Assembly: GCA_008125075.1 (NCBI GenBank)
Contig: VLTH01000002.1
Location: 2,495,734-2,559,733, forward strand
Reading direction: 5' to 3'
Length of the DNA stretch: 64,000 bases
Origin: Acetivibrio alkalicellulosi
Lineage (GTDB): Bacteria > Bacillota > Clostridia > Acetivibrionales > Acetivibrionaceae
The notes beneath the pieces were generated by a model. It saw only the letters and a list, made by a program, of their open reading frames with translations. It was not told the origin of the DNA and ran no database searches. Below, in pieces: positions 35,729-46,678 of the stretch. A program made the position numbers and the translations under genes. How positions within the stretch are numbered: the first letter of the stretch is position 1; each line of letters opens with the position of its first letter.

Positions 35729-38371
35729 TTACTTCTTAAGTCCAGCCAATCTTTCTGATACCTTTTGATGCATTTCCTGATATTTTTCTTTTTTAGCCTT
35801 TTCTTCATCAATTACCTTTTGTGGAGCCTTTGAGACAAATCCCTCATTTGAAAGTTTTTTATCTACCCTGTCAAGCTCACTTTGAAGGTTTTTAAGCTCT
35901 CTTTCCAATCTTTCAACTTCCTTTTCAATGTCAATTAGATCTTCTAAAGGAATAAATATTTCAACTCCAGAAAGAACAGATGCTACTGCATCAGACGGTA
36001 CCCCTGACTTATCTGACTGTATTACAACTTCAGAGCTAAAACCAAGTCTTTCAAAAAATACTTTGCCTTCATCTAATATTTTTTGATGCTGGGTATTTGA
36101 TGCAACAAATATTGTTTTTGCCTTCCTTGATGGTGGAACATTCATTTCAGAACGAATATTTCTTATATTTTTTATTATACTCATTATAAAACTCATATTG
36201 TTTTCTTCCTTAGTATAACTATACTTCTCATTATACTCAGGCCACTTTGAAATCATAATACTCTGGTCTTCATTTAAAAGATGGCAATATATCTCTTCTG
36301 TAATAAATGGCATAAACGGATGTAAAAGCTTCATTGACAGGCCAAGTACATGGTTTAATACATATTGTGCTTCAAGCCTTGAAGGATCATCTTTGTCATA
36401 TAATCTTGGTTTTACCAGCTCTATATACCAGTCACAAAACTCTTCCCATATAAACTCATATATCTTCTGAAGTGCTATCCCAAGCTCAAACTTTTCCATA
36501 TTGTCAGTTACTTCTTTTGAAAGAGTATTGATCCTGCTTAGTATCCATTTATCAGAAGTAGTAAACTTATCAGTATCTACATTTGAAAAATCCAGATTTT
36601 CATCAAAGTTCATAAGAACAAACCTTGATGCATTCCAAATTTTATTAGCAAAGTTTCTGCTAAACTCAACTTTTTCATCTGAAAATCTCATATCATTTCC
36701 TGGAGAAGTTCCAATTGTAAGTGCAAATCTCAATGCATCTGTACCATACTTTTCAATAATCTCTAAAGGATCTATACCATTTCCTAGAGACTTGCTCATT
36801 TTTCTCCCTTGAGCATCTCTTACAATTCCATGTATGAAAACATGTTTAAAAGGTTCTTCTCCCATATGTTCCATGCCTGAAAATATCATTCTAGCAACCC
36901 AAAAGAATATAATGTCATATCCTGTTACAAGTACACTTGTTGGGTAAAAATACTTTAGATCCTCTGTTTCTTCAGGCCAACCCAAAGTAGAAAATGGCCA
37001 TAGAGCAGAACTAAACCATGTATCAAGAGTGTCAGGATCTTGCTCAATCCTAGTGCTATTACACTTAGGACATACATCAGGCATTTCATCTTCTACCATC
37101 ATATATCCACACTCTAAACAATAATAGGCTGGTATTCTGTGACCCCACCATAGCTGTCTTGAAATACACCAGTCTTGAATATTTTCCATCCAGTTATAAT
37201 ATATTTTAGAGAACCTTTCAGGTACAAACTTTATCGTACCGTTTTTCACCACTTCTATTGCTGGTTTTGCCAAAGGCTCCATCTTAACAAACCATTGCTT
37301 TGATATTATAGGCTCTATTACTGTTGTACATCTGTAACATGCCCCTACATTATGAGTATGGTCTTCAACTTTAAATAGTAGATCAAGATTTTTAAGATCC
37401 TCAATAATTTGCTTTCTTGCCTCATATCTATCCATACCACAATACTGTCCTGCTAACTCATTCATTGTAGCATCATCATTCATAACCCTTATCTGTTGAA
37501 GATTATGTCTAAGTCCAACTTCAAAGTCATTTGGATCATGAGCAGGTGTTATCTTAACAACACCTGTACCAAATTCCATATCAACATAGTCATCAGCAAT
37601 AACAGGAATTTCCCTATTCATTAGAGGGAGAACTACCATTTTACCTATTAAGTGTTTATATCTCTCATCATTTGGATTTACAGCAACCGCTGTGTCTCCA
37701 AGCATAGTTTCAGGTCTTGTAGTTGCTACAATAACATACTCATTACCCTCTTTAACAGGATATTTAATATGCCAAAAGTTACCTGACTTCTCATTATGCT
37801 CAACTTCCGCATCTGATATTGAAGTGTTACATTTAGGGCACCAGTTTATAATTCTCTCACCTCTATAAATAAGCCCCTTTTTATAAAGCCTTATAAAAAC
37901 TTCCTTAACAGCATCAGAAAGCCCTTCATCCATAGTAAATCTTTCACGTTCCCAATCACATGAGCTACCCAGTTTTTTTAGCTGATCAACAATTCTTCCT
38001 CCATAGTGCTTTTTCCATTCCCATGCTCTCTCTAAAAACTTTTCTCTTCCTAACGACTCCTTTGTAATTCCTTCCTTTGCCATAGTCTCAACTATCCTTG
38101 CTTCGGTGGCAATGCTTGCATGATCAGTTCCAGGAAGCCACAAAGCACAATAGTCCTGCATTCTCTTCCACCTTATTAAAATATCCTGCAATGTATTATC
38201 AAGGGCATGCCCCATATGAAGCTGACCTGTTATATTAGGCGGAGGAATAACTATAGTATAGGGTGTTTTTTTCTGGTCAATCTCTGCATGAAAATAACCT
38301 TTTTGTTGCCATTCATCATAAATTCTGTCCTCAACTTGCTTTGGATCATATGTTTTTGCTATATTTTCCAT
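35729..38371 (-). CDS. valS: Valyl-tRNA synthetase
   Basis: An 880-residue class I synthetase with the HIGH-type motif [15 protein letters not shown] near residue 50, an editing domain, KMSKSLGNG near residue 525, an anticodon-binding domain and a C-terminal coiled-coil arm ([18 protein letters not shown]). It charges tRNA-Val. GGAGG precedes the ATG. A T-box leader at 38697-38940 controls the transcript, with a short membrane-protein gene in between. Confidence 0.97.
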   Translation of the reverse strand: MENIAKTYDPKQVEDRIYDEWQQKGYFHAEIDQKKTPYTIVIPPPNITGQLHMGHALDNTLQDILIRWKRMQDYCALWLPGTDHASIATEARIVETMAKEGITKESLGREKFLERAWEWKKHYGGRIVDQLKKLGSSCDWERERFTMDEGLSDAVKEVFIRLYKKGLIYRGERIINWCPKCNTSISDAEVEHNEKSGNFWHIKYPVKEGNEYVIVATTRPETMLGDTAVAVNPNDERYKHLIGKMVVLPLMNREIPVIADDYVDMEFGTGVVKITPAHDPNDFEVGLRHNLQQIRVMNDDATMNELAGQYCGMDRYEARKQIIEDLKNLDLLFKVEDHTHNVGACYRCTTVIEPIISKQWFVKMEPLAKPAIEVVKNGTIKFVPERFSKIYYNWMENIQDWCISRQLWWGHRIPAYYCLECGYMMVEDEMPDVCPKCNSTRIEQDPDTLDTWFSSALWPFSTLGWPEETEDLKYFYPTSVLVTGYDIIFFWVARMIFSGMEHMGEEPFKHVFIHGIVRDAQGRKMSKSLGNGIDPLEIIEKYGTDALRFALTIGTSPGNDMRFSDEKVEFSRNFANKIWNASRFVLMNFDENLDFSNVDTDKFTTSDKWILSRINTLSKEVTDNMEKFELGIALQKIYEFIWEEFCDWYIELVKPRLYDKDDPSRLEAQYVLNHVLGLSMKLLHPFMPFITEEIYCHLLNEDQSIMISKWPEYNEKYSYTKEENNMSFIMSIIKNIRNIRSEMNVPPSRKAKTIFVASNTQHQKILDEGKVFFERLGFSSEVVIQSDKSGVPSDAVASVLSGVEIFIPLEDLIDIEKEVERLERELKNLQSELDRVDKKLSNEGFVSKAPQKVIDEEKAKKEKYQEMHQKVSERLAGLKK

Positions 38372-38390
38372 ATCAAAACCTCCAATTATA

Positions 38391-38630
38391 TTATTTAAAA
38401 GCTATTAAAATCATAATTATACCGGGCAGAGCAAATAGCATTCCACCCATCTTAACATTTACTTCGGCTTTATTTATTTTATACTCTAAAAGTTCTTCAT
38501 CACTCATTTGATTTTCAAAATTACATTCTACCTTTTCATCAAGATTAAATTTTTTAACAATAGGTTTAGAAAAAATTGCACTTACAAATCCAGGTATTAA
38601 AAATAGCACAGCCAAAACTTTTAATATCAA
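38391..38630 (-). CDS. Small membrane protein between T-box and valS
   Basis: 79 residues if started at TTG 38630, which has GGAGG 7 bases upstream; the longer frame to 38660 would include the Shine-Dalgarno itself. Two hydrophobic segments (residues 3-20 and 61-78) are separated by a charged loop with EEKxE-type residues. I do not recognise a family. It lies 19 bases before valS under the same T-box, so its expression should rise when charged tRNA-Val falls. Confidence 0.65.
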   Translation of the reverse strand: MILKVLAVLFLIPGFVSAIFSKPIVKKFNLDEKVECNFENQMSDEELLEYKINKAEVNVKMGGMLFALPGIIMILIAFK

Positions 38631-38696
38631 AATATTACCTCCCTTAAAATTTAAAGCCATTAAATTCAGTCTTTTAACTAATATCTATCATGTCTA

Positions 38697-38940
38697 ATAT
38701 AAAAAACCCTTCATCCTGTATATTGGACGAAAGGCTATTTCCCGCGGTACCACCAAAATTCCCAAACAATTGGGCTCTTAACGAAATAACGGCTCTATAC
38801 CGCCACAGACTACTGATTTCAACTGTGGAACTCACAAGCTACCTTCAACAGCAGCTGCTTACTTAGAAAACTTTCAGCCTAAGGTTTCCCATCTCTTTTA
38901 AGCCATCACTGTTTACTCCTCTTGATCATCGCTTTTTTAT
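38697..38940 (-). promoter_or_regulatory. T-box leader (probably tRNA-Val)
   Basis: Minus strand. Stem I begins near GATCAAGAGGAGTA, with GAAG-GTA-GC as a likely specifier (GUA, Val). The T-box antiterminator sequence TGGTGGTACCGCGG lies at 38742-38755. The terminator AGCCTTTCGTCC ... GGATGAAGGGTTTTTT is at 38701-38740. It regulates the small membrane gene and valS by uncharged tRNA. The rest of the gap to 39068 holds a MITE relic at 38998-39050. Confidence 0.9.
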
Positions 38941-38997
38941 TATTTATAAAAATCATAAATCAATTCTTACCTTATGTCAAGGTATATTTTATTATAA

Positions 38998-39050
38998 TCT
39001 ACTACTTGCTCTACAACGTTTTTTCCATATTTTTCTTTGCCTAAATAATC
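38998..39050. repeat. Relic of the 165-bp MITE-like element
   Basis: CTTGCTCTACAACGTTTTTTC followed by CATATTTTTCTTTGCCTAAA matches the right end of the element at 11974-12138 (TTGCTCT ... TTCTTCCACATTTTTCTTCACTTAAA) with gaps. Confidence 0.5.
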
Positions 39051-39068
39051 TTCATCCTACAATCATAC

Positions 39069-41219
39069 TCAATTGCTGTCGTCAACTTTAAAAATTGAAA
39101 TGGCCTGATTAAGTTTTTGTGCCATTTCATCTAGCCCTTTTGAAAGATTTGACAACTCTTCTGAAGTAGCAGTCTGCTCTTCAATTGTAGCAGATACTTC
39201 TTGAGATATTGAGGCATTCTCCTGTGCAACTGCCGAAATACTTTCAATTGAGTCTGAAACTTTTTTCTTTGATGTTATTACTTCATTAACTAAGTAACTT
39301 ACATCATTTACACATTGCATCAAACTCTCCATGGATTTATAAATTTCTTTAAAAGAATTATCTGTCTTTTTAACAATTTCCATTTGTTCAGCTACAATAG
39401 AATTTGCATTATGAGCAACTTTTTTTGTGTTGTCGGTCTTTTCTAAAATATTAGTTATTAGATCTCGAATTTCTTTAGATGATACTTTAGATTGATCGGC
39501 AAGTTTTTTAACTTCATTGGCAACAACTGAAAAACCTCTTCCAGCTTCGCCTGCTTTTGCTGCCTCAATAGAAGCATTTAAAGATAATAAATTGGTTTGA
39601 TCTGCAATTGTAGATATAGTCTTCACTATCTTAACTATATGTTCCATATTTTTACTCAATAAAGCAACATCCTGAATAACTTGCTCGGATGCTAAGCTAG
39701 TATGACTGGCTTTTTCATTAAGCAATTTTACTATATCAAGAGCATCATGACTAAATTTTCTAGTTCCACTGGCAACATCAGATACAGTCTTCATATTGTC
39801 TTCAACTTTGCTAATAGCTTCTGATAGTACATTAATACTTTCAGCAGAACCCATTAAACTGCTTGCTTGAGTTGACGCACCTATTGCTATTTGTTGAATT
39901 ACCTCACTTATCTGCTTTGATGCAACATGAGATTGTTGGGATGATGTATTAACCATCTCTGAATTTTTCAAAACTTTTTGAGATGATGTTCTGACCTGTT
40001 CAATAAGACTACGAATATTCTCTAACATTTGATTAAAGTCGATTATTACATCAGCAATTTCATCTTTACTATCATCATCTATACTAAGCATTAAATTACC
40101 TTTTTTAGCCTGATTAATCAAATTACCCATATCTCCTAAAGGAGCTGATACACTAATAGCTATAAGATAAGAAAGTACTATAGAAAAAATAACAGTTATA
40201 ATAATAAAGAATATCAGTGACGATCTTATCTGATTAGGATCTTCATTTATATATGCATAAGGAATTTGACTAACTAATATCCAATTTGTGTTTTCAATCG
40301 ATGTATATGAATTCATAATACCATCATAATTAAATACCGTTTGTCCCCTATCCTTATTTAGTAATAGCTCATTTATAAACTCTGTATCTTCATGAATCTC
40401 ATTAAGATTTCTTAACTGTCTATTTGATACATATTTCCCCTCTGAGTCAATGATGAAAATATTTCCACCATCTCCAATGTTTATAGACCTATATACATCT
40501 AAAAAGCTTTCATTCCTTATTCCCATGACGAGGAAACCAAGTTCTTTTCCTGTTCTAATATCTTGAATTATTCTTGTACATATAATATGATAGGATTGAT
40601 CATATTTTATTGATGTCCATACAGGAGTTCCTCTTCCAGTTAGAGCTATTTCCTTTATTTTTTGTTCATTATCTCTTAAGTAAATATTTAAAAAATTATT
40701 TATAGAATAATCTACCAGAAGATTGTCTACAAATACCCCTGCAAAGGTTACTGAATTTACTGTAGAAAATCTCCTTGCCATAGAACTTCTTAAATCATTA
40801 ATTGATCTATTTCTGCTATAATCATCATCACTACTATTAAGAGTTCTTAAAGCCTCTTGAACATCCATAGTATGTGATATGTCAACAGCGTAGTTGCTAT
40901 GTTTATCTAATTCTCCTTCAATATTGCTCTTTGTTTGATCAATTATCTGCTGGGTATACATTTTAATTTTTGAATCTATAGAATTTCTAGAAAGAGCAAA
41001 GGAAAATACTCCAAGGGAAACAAGTGGAACTATAGATAAAATTAAAAAGGATATTATTAGCCTGTTTTTAATTTTAGTTTTTCTTAATATCTTTGTAATC
41101 AATAAATAATTAATTGGATTATTTGATTTTTTTCTAATACTTTTTAAATGACTTTTAGTATTAAATTTGAATACTCTATTTAAAACTGTTCGTAATTTTT
41201 TTGGTATTTTAGAAATCAA
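39069..41219 (-). CDS. Methyl-accepting chemotaxis protein (dCache, HAMP, MA)
   Basis: 716 residues. A basic cytoplasmic stretch of about 50 residues is unusually long for an MCP. It is followed by TM1 ([18 protein letters not shown]), an extracellular double-Cache-type sensor (about 85-330), TM2 ([19 protein letters not shown]), HAMP, and the signalling domain with the conserved tip [20 protein letters not shown] and [18 protein letters not shown]. It senses a small ligand outside and signals to CheA. The start is TTG with AGAGGTG upstream. There are no che genes nearby. Confidence 0.93.
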   Translation of the reverse strand: MISKIPKKLRTVLNRVFKFNTKSHLKSIRKKSNNPINYLLITKILRKTKIKNRLIISFLILSIVPLVSLGVFSFALSRNSIDSKIKMYTQQIIDQTKSNIEGELDKHSNYAVDISHTMDVQEALRTLNSSDDDYSRNRSINDLRSSMARRFSTVNSVTFAGVFVDNLLVDYSINNFLNIYLRDNEQKIKEIALTGRGTPVWTSIKYDQSYHIICTRIIQDIRTGKELGFLVMGIRNESFLDVYRSINIGDGGNIFIIDSEGKYVSNRQLRNLNEIHEDTEFINELLLNKDRGQTVFNYDGIMNSYTSIENTNWILVSQIPYAYINEDPNQIRSSLIFFIIITVIFSIVLSYLIAISVSAPLGDMGNLINQAKKGNLMLSIDDDSKDEIADVIIDFNQMLENIRSLIEQVRTSSQKVLKNSEMVNTSSQQSHVASKQISEVIQQIAIGASTQASSLMGSAESINVLSEAISKVEDNMKTVSDVASGTRKFSHDALDIVKLLNEKASHTSLASEQVIQDVALLSKNMEHIVKIVKTISTIADQTNLLSLNASIEAAKAGEAGRGFSVVANEVKKLADQSKVSSKEIRDLITNILEKTDNTKKVAHNANSIVAEQMEIVKKTDNSFKEIYKSMESLMQCVNDVSYLVNEVITSKKKVSDSIESISAVAQENASISQEVSATIEEQTATSEELSNLSKGLDEMAQKLNQAISIFKVDDSN

Positions 41220-41324
41220 AGAATATCACCTCTTCATAAAAGGTATGATGCAATCATATATATTATCGTCAAATTTATTATTTAACTTAAGATGATTTTT
41301 ATTGCATTTTGAGAGGAGATAACA

Positions 41325-42119
41325 ATGGCTATATATCTTGAAGAAAGAGGCAATAGTAAGGCCCCAACTATAGTTTTTATTCATGGAGGAGTGGCACTTA
41401 GCAGTTGGATGTGGCAAAAGCAGGTAGATTATTTTAAAGACTATCACTGCATTATACCTGACCTTCCCGAGCACGGCAATAGCTACAGAAATGGAAAAAT
41501 TTCTATAAGTAACTGTGTAAATGAAATTGCAGAAATCATTGAAAAAAAAGCAAATAATGGCAAAGCAAGTGTAATTGGTTATTCTTATGGATCAAAAGTT
41601 ATTATTGATTTATTAACATCCAGATGTGAACTGGTTTCTCATGCAATAATTGCCAGTGCACTGTCAAGACCTGTCCCTATTATGAAGTTCTCAAACAGCC
41701 CTGGAGCAATGAAATTAGCATCCTACATACTAAGATCAAGACCAATAAGACAATTACTAATAAAATATCTTAACTTTCCTTGTAACAGCTATAGATTTAA
41801 TTGTTCAAGAGAAATAAGCAGACTAACATCTGGTAAGCTCTATAGAATATTTCATGAGTTTTGTCATAATTTAAACTTGCCTCAAGAGCTAGAAAAAGTA
41901 AAAGTACCCACATTAGTTATAGCCGGTGAAAAAGAATCACAACCTATGAAACAATCAATAATTGATATTGTAAATTTGATTCCAAATGCTAAAGGAGTAT
42001 TGGTAAGAAACGGATCACACACCTACCCATGGTCTATGCATGAAGTTTTCAACATAATAGTTGAATGCTGGATAAACGATAAAGAAATACCTGACATATT
42101 TACGTCTGATGTTTTATAA
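41325..42119 (+). CDS. Alpha/beta-fold hydrolase
   Basis: 264 residues. Oxyanion-hole motif HGGVALSSWMW near residue 21. Nucleophile elbow GYSYGS (Ser) near residue 90. A late His in GSHTYPW near residue 232 completes the triad together with an Asp/Glu in LVIAGEKES. It is cytoplasmic, with no signal peptide. It belongs to the broad family of esterases and small-molecule hydrolases; the substrate is unknown. GAGGAG precedes the ATG. It lies alone between a chemoreceptor (divergent) and the lipoprotein gene (convergent). Confidence 0.8.
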   Translation: MAIYLEERGNSKAPTIVFIHGGVALSSWMWQKQVDYFKDYHCIIPDLPEHGNSYRNGKISISNCVNEIAEIIEKKANNGKASVIGYSYGSKVIIDLLTSRCELVSHAIIASALSRPVPIMKFSNSPGAMKLASYILRSRPIRQLLIKYLNFPCNSYRFNCSREISRLTSGKLYRIFHEFCHNLNLPQELEKVKVPTLVIAGEKESQPMKQSIIDIVNLIPNAKGVLVRNGSHTYPWSMHEVFNIIVECWINDKEIPDIFTSDVL

Positions 42120-42289
42120 ACCTTTGCTATCTAGTGCCTTAGTATTTATCACCATTGGGTGAATATTATTTAAGTGAAGAAAACCACACACATTTGCCGT
42201 CACAAGTGAATAGACGTTTATAATAAAAGTTAGGGGCATGGAGCCCCTTCGCTTTTAAGTCTTTCAAGCGCCTACAAGACTTCTAACAA

Positions 42290-42322
42290 AAAAAAGGGAG
42301 GCTTTTTATGCCTCCCTTTTCC
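42290..42322. terminator. Bidirectional terminator between hydrolase and lipoprotein genes
   Basis: AAAAGGGAGGC-TTTTTAT-GCCTCCCTTTT, perfect, with A-run before and T-rich after. It serves the lipoprotein gene on the minus strand and read-through from the hydrolase. A second hairpin, AGGGGCATGGAGCCCCTT, is at 42232-42250. Confidence 0.8.
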
Positions 42323-42327
42323 CTTTA

Positions 42328-43881
42328 TTAATAAATTATTATTACTGTCTGTGTATCTCCATCCCACTCAACATATGCATCCATGTTTTCAGAGACAAAT
42401 CTAACCGGCACCATTGTACGTCCGCCTATTATCATTGCAGGTACATCTAAATTAACTACTTCATCATTAACAAAAGCTTCTGCTTCTCCTATAGTAAGTT
42501 TAATTACTTTTTCATCTTTAATAATGGTAACAAGCTTTGTTTCATGATTATATAGTACTTCTGCTCCCATTTCCTCTGATATTGTCCTTATTGGAACTAA
42601 TACCCTTCCATCAATATTTTGTGGAATAACATCTGGAAAATCAACATACTCCCAATTAATCAATACGTTTATTCCATCTTCAACTGTCGGTACAGGAAAT
42701 TCTGTTTCATATGCACCAAAAATACCTGAAAATTCATCAAATAGATTTACTGAATTTTCTGCTGTTATCTGTGGCATATCTACCAAAACATCTTGATTAA
42801 TCTTATCAATAGAACTATGGTATTTTACACCTAGACGAATAATCCCTTCTTCTCCTTCAACATCTATTCCAAATGCTTCTGAAATACCTGCTATGTTAAT
42901 TTCTATATCAACAGAACACTTTTGTTCAACAATATAACCATCACTATTGATATAATAACTAACTTTAATTCCTTCATCTCCTAAAATCTTTATATCTTTA
43001 AATTTTTCAAATACTTCAGATACTTTTTCTCTAAAAGCCGGAAGTTCTTCAGCTAGTAAATCTATGTACTGATCAAATTCATCCATTACTTCATCAATAT
43101 CTTGATCTTCAAATATACTCGTTGAATCTTCTAAGTACTCTTTTACAAAATCCATTGTTGACTTTTGTAAAATAGCATCGTTAATAAATGAATGTAATAG
43201 ATTTTTAAAGGAAGCATCATTTAAGCTTATTTCATATTCTGTTACGCTTTCACCATTAGCTGAAGTTGTATTACCTTTTTTTGTAATAACCTTCATTCCA
43301 GGTTCAAAATCTTCTGCTGTTGACTTAATAAAGTCATACATCTTTTCTATTATTTCTTTAGTCTGATTAGTAGAATTAGCAAAACTCATGTCTATTCCCA
43401 ATTCTTCATAAAAACTGTCAAAGTCTAAAACTATATACTTTCCAGCATATTGTCCATCTAAATATGTATCTGCCAATACTGGTGGAACTTTTAAAATAAG
43501 CTTCATAAAAGAGCCTTCACCTGTTTGATCAGTTTCCATCCAGAAATCAATTTTCCCGCCAACATCTCCCATTTCTAAGTCGAAATTAGCATTGTACTTC
43601 ACCTTTGTCATTTCTTCATTAGACCAATACTTGTCATTAACAACCAGAGAAAATCCACTTAGATATGCAGCTACAGTGTTAAAAACTTCTTGTAATTCTT
43701 CAGACTCACTTTCACCTGAAAAGCTAATTTCTAACTTTGTAGTTCCCTCATAAGTAGTAATTTGTGATGTCTTAATAAATGCATCAATCACAGCAATCTC
43801 ATCAATGGCGCATCCTACAATAGATGCTGCTAATAGTGCAAAAACCACAATAGCTGCCAAAGCTTTTCTCATTTTTTTCAT
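42328..43881 (-). CDS. Lipoprotein with C-terminal copper-amine-oxidase-N-like domain
   Basis: 517 residues. Signal peptide with lipobox IVGC (Cys24). A long unknown region (25 to about 400) is rich in Asp/Glu and beta strand. The last 110 residues form a Cu_amine_oxidN1-type domain (VLVPIRTISEEMGAEVLY, AMIIGGRTMVPVRFVSENM, WDGDTQTVIII), a common cell-wall or surface module in clostridia with no amine oxidase activity. It is exported and membrane anchored. GGAGGG precedes the ATG. No partner is evident. Confidence 0.8.
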   Translation of the reverse strand: MKKMRKALAAIVVFALLAASIVGCAIDEIAVIDAFIKTSQITTYEGTTKLEISFSGESESEELQEVFNTVAAYLSGFSLVVNDKYWSNEEMTKVKYNANFDLEMGDVGGKIDFWMETDQTGEGSFMKLILKVPPVLADTYLDGQYAGKYIVLDFDSFYEELGIDMSFANSTNQTKEIIEKMYDFIKSTAEDFEPGMKVITKKGNTTSANGESVTEYEISLNDASFKNLLHSFINDAILQKSTMDFVKEYLEDSTSIFEDQDIDEVMDEFDQYIDLLAEELPAFREKVSEVFEKFKDIKILGDEGIKVSYYINSDGYIVEQKCSVDIEINIAGISEAFGIDVEGEEGIIRLGVKYHSSIDKINQDVLVDMPQITAENSVNLFDEFSGIFGAYETEFPVPTVEDGINVLINWEYVDFPDVIPQNIDGRVLVPIRTISEEMGAEVLYNHETKLVTIIKDEKVIKLTIGEAEAFVNDEVVNLDVPAMIIGGRTMVPVRFVSENMDAYVEWDGDTQTVIIIY

Positions 43882-44134
43882 AATGTTACCCTCCTTGTAA
43901 TATAAATAATTTTAATATGTAGTGTTAGAGTATTATATATATGTTTTACGCAAATAAATATGTTAATACTTTAACATTGTTTATTATACCATAAAAATAT
44001 TAAAAAAGTAATTACTTTTTTTAATATTTTTCTTTTATTTTTTAAATTTTCATTCGTATATTTTCACATTTATTAAATTCACCCGTTCAATTCAACTACA
44101 TTGATAAAAATTATTCATGTTGTTATAATATAAT

Positions 44135-44321
44135 AGACATTAATGAGCAACAGCGAATCAATGTCGCTGGGCATGTGCATGTTTGCGTTAGCAAACTAAT
44201 TGCACGCCCATTTAATCAAAAGGGTTTATTCTGAAAAGTATTTTCAGAATAGACATTCATGAGCAACAGCGAATGAATGTCTATGGGCATGTGCATGTTT
44301 GCGTTAGCAAGCAAATTAACG
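44135..44321. repeat. Tandem double-hairpin repeat upstream of the GH3 gene (in gap 43882-44343)
   Basis: Two units, 44135-44208 and 44251-44321, each with AGACATTCATGAG, CAGCGAATGAATGTC and GGGCATGTGCATG followed by TTTGCGTTAGCAAAC, forming two palindromes. A third hairpin between them (TTATTCTGAAAA/TTTTCAGAATA) recurs at 58541-58584 downstream of a scaffoldin. The rest of the gap is AT-rich and must hold promoters for both neighbours. Confidence 0.65.
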
Positions 44322-44343
44322 TAAGATGAAGAGGATGGTTTTT

Positions 44344-45576
44344 TTGAGTAAAATTTATTGCATAAAAATACTATTTACAGCTATAACTATTATATTTACT
44401 GGATGCAGTTACAATGAAATATCCCCTATTTCAGAAAATACTCCATCTAACAGTATTTCTGAAAATGCTCCGCCTGAGAGTTATTTACCCACTATATCAC
44501 CTATTCCCTACAATAATGAATCTGAAGACTTAGATATAATAGATGCTTTACTTGATTCAATGACCCTCGAAGAAAAGATTGGACAATTATTTATTGCTGC
44601 ATTTAGGAAAGACGATAGGGGAAGATCTCTTAGAACTTTAAATGAATCAACTAAACATCAAATTGAAAAATATAAGTTGGGTGGAGTTACACTTTTTAAG
44701 GAAAACATCCATAGCATTTCACAAACAACTAATTTAATCAACGAAATCCAATCAATTAGCCAAATACCAATGTTTATATCTGTTGATGAAGAGGGTGGAA
44801 GGGTAAGTAGGATTGGTAACAATGCTGCAATGGGAACTACGAAAATACCATCTGCAAAAGAAATAGGTCTTGTTGACGATGTTGAACATGTTTACAATAT
44901 AGGCCGTATTTTAGGTTCAGAGCTTTCTAACCTTGGTTTTAATATGAACTTTGCACCAGTGGCAGATGTTAATACAAACCCTAAAAATCCTGTTATTGGA
45001 GATCGCTCTTTTGGCTCTGATCCAGAAAAAGTTGGTTTAGTGGTGCAAAAAATCACAGCAGGAATGCAGGATCAAAATGTCAGTGCTGTATTAAAACACT
45101 TCCCAGGTCATGGTGATACTTCCCATGACTCTCATAAACGTTCAGTGGTAATAGAACATGATATTGATAGACTTAGGGAAATTGAATTAGTACCTTTTAA
45201 AAAAGGTATCTCTGCCGGGGCAGATGCAATTATGACAGCTCATATAATAATACCCAAATTAGAAAACAGTATGATTCCTGCTACTCTTTCAAAAAATATT
45301 TTAACAGATCTTTTAAGGGACGAACTAAATTTTAATGGTCTTATTATAACAGATGCTTTAGAAATGAAAGCAATCAGCGACTACTGGTGTAGTGCCCAGG
45401 CATCAGTCATGGCCTTCAACGCAGGAGCAGATATTATTTTAATGCCTGACTCGTTAGGTGAAGCTTTCAATGGCATTCATGATGCTGTTTTAAAAGGAGA
45501 TATAACAGAGGAAAGACTTAATGAATCAGTACGTAGAATACTACAGGTTAAACTTAAACGCAATATATTAAAATAA
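44344..45576 (+). CDS. Glycoside hydrolase family 3 lipoprotein (NagZ-like beta-N-acetylhexosaminidase)
   Basis: 410 residues from TTG 44344, which has GAGG 9 bases upstream and gives a clean lipoprotein signal peptide (IIFTGC, Cys21). The ATG at 44326 is less well placed. The GH3 catalytic domain has KHFPGHGDTSHDSHKR, containing the Asp-His dyad used as acid/base in the NagZ branch, and nucleophile Asp in ITDALEMKAI. It would remove N-acetylglucosamine or related sugars from cell-wall or chitin fragments outside the membrane. It has no dockerin. Confidence 0.88.
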   Translation: MSKIYCIKILFTAITIIFTGCSYNEISPISENTPSNSISENAPPESYLPTISPIPYNNESEDLDIIDALLDSMTLEEKIGQLFIAAFRKDDRGRSLRTLNESTKHQIEKYKLGGVTLFKENIHSISQTTNLINEIQSISQIPMFISVDEEGGRVSRIGNNAAMGTTKIPSAKEIGLVDDVEHVYNIGRILGSELSNLGFNMNFAPVADVNTNPKNPVIGDRSFGSDPEKVGLVVQKITAGMQDQNVSAVLKHFPGHGDTSHDSHKRSVVIEHDIDRLREIELVPFKKGISAGADAIMTAHIIIPKLENSMIPATLSKNILTDLLRDELNFNGLIITDALEMKAISDYWCSAQASVMAFNAGADIILMPDSLGEAFNGIHDAVLKGDITEERLNESVRRILQVKLKRNILK

Positions 45577-45721
45577 CTTGATGTGTCTAAAATATTAATT
45601 CCATCTTTCATTGTATATGCATGTAGTAAATACGAAAAATAATATGCATCTTTTTTCGCGATTGCGATATAATGGTATTGGCGAGTTTTGAATTTCATCT
45701 TGCTTTGACTGGGAATGTTAA

Positions 45722-46678
45722 TTATATATATCCATATAGTTTTAAAAAATGCTCATCATCTTTTGTAAGCTTAACTATTTTTTTATCTTTTATCTTTAAT
45801 AGAGTTTCTGCAACTAATTTATCCATCCAACCAAGCCTGACAAGTTTCTTGCAACAATCATATACAGTATAATCACAGATAGAACTTTCCCTACTCCAGT
45901 ACAAATATCTCCAAAGTACATTAGGAGATATTTGTTTGTTAAATTTATTTGCAAGATTATATATTTCACAGGTTTTTACCTTATTACCCTTAATGATAGA
46001 TGAGCCAAGTATCATATCCACATATTCATCGGAACAACTAGAATTTGGAATGGATAAAAATTTCCCAGCAATATTGGTATCAAAAATAAGTTTTTCACCA
46101 ACATCAGACAATGCCTTTAATAGTTCCCACCTTAAAGAGTCATCAAGTCCATCCCAATAAACGCAAGTCTTAAACATCTGTGTTACAAAAATATTACTCT
46201 CACCTGACTTTAAGTAATACATACATAAAAGGATTTTAAGCACTATATTATTTGATTCCTTTTTTACCAGTCCCTTTGCATAGTGCATTGTATATTTCAA
46301 AAAAATCATAGAAAAAAAGCCTATAGAATCAGATGAAAACAGATTGTTTTTACTATAAAAAGAGCTTACTCCACGAACAAGTTTAACTCTAAATATATAT
46401 TTATTATTAATATCCTGACGATACTTCGAAAAAATATAAACTGCCTTCATAAACTTTTTTCTAAAGATGTATGACTCAACTAATCCTATTTTAGCAAGAG
46501 TATATTGGCTATCAATTGAAAGGGACTTTATAAAGTACTCCTCAGATATTTTATATTGCCCTAACATCAAATAAAGTCTTCCTAAACAATAAAACCCGTA
46601 GGCCTTTTGAGGATACTTCTTAACATATTCTTCATATTTTATTATTCTTATATCAGTCTTTTTAAGATTACTCTTCAT
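45722..46678 (-). CDS. TPR-repeat protein, third gene of a MotA/MotB-like triad
   Basis: About 318 residues from ATG 46678 (AGGGTG 6 bases upstream), overlapping the MotB-like stop by 11 bases, so it is translationally coupled. The N-terminal region (residues 10-80) has tetratricopeptide-like helices (AYGFYCLGRLYLMLGQYKI, SEEYFIKSLSIDSQYTLAK). The remainder is helical, without a recognisable catalytic motif, signal peptide or membrane segment. I do not recognise a family. Coupling with the two channel genes suggests a cytoplasmic partner or effector of that motor. Confidence 0.6.
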   Translation of the reverse strand: MKSNLKKTDIRIIKYEEYVKKYPQKAYGFYCLGRLYLMLGQYKISEEYFIKSLSIDSQYTLAKIGLVESYIFRKKFMKAVYIFSKYRQDINNKYIFRVKLVRGVSSFYSKNNLFSSDSIGFFSMIFLKYTMHYAKGLVKKESNNIVLKILLCMYYLKSGESNIFVTQMFKTCVYWDGLDDSLRWELLKALSDVGEKLIFDTNIAGKFLSIPNSSCSDEYVDMILGSSIIKGNKVKTCEIYNLANKFNKQISPNVLWRYLYWSRESSICDYTVYDCCKKLVRLGWMDKLVAETLLKIKDKKIVKLTKDDEHFLKLYGYI

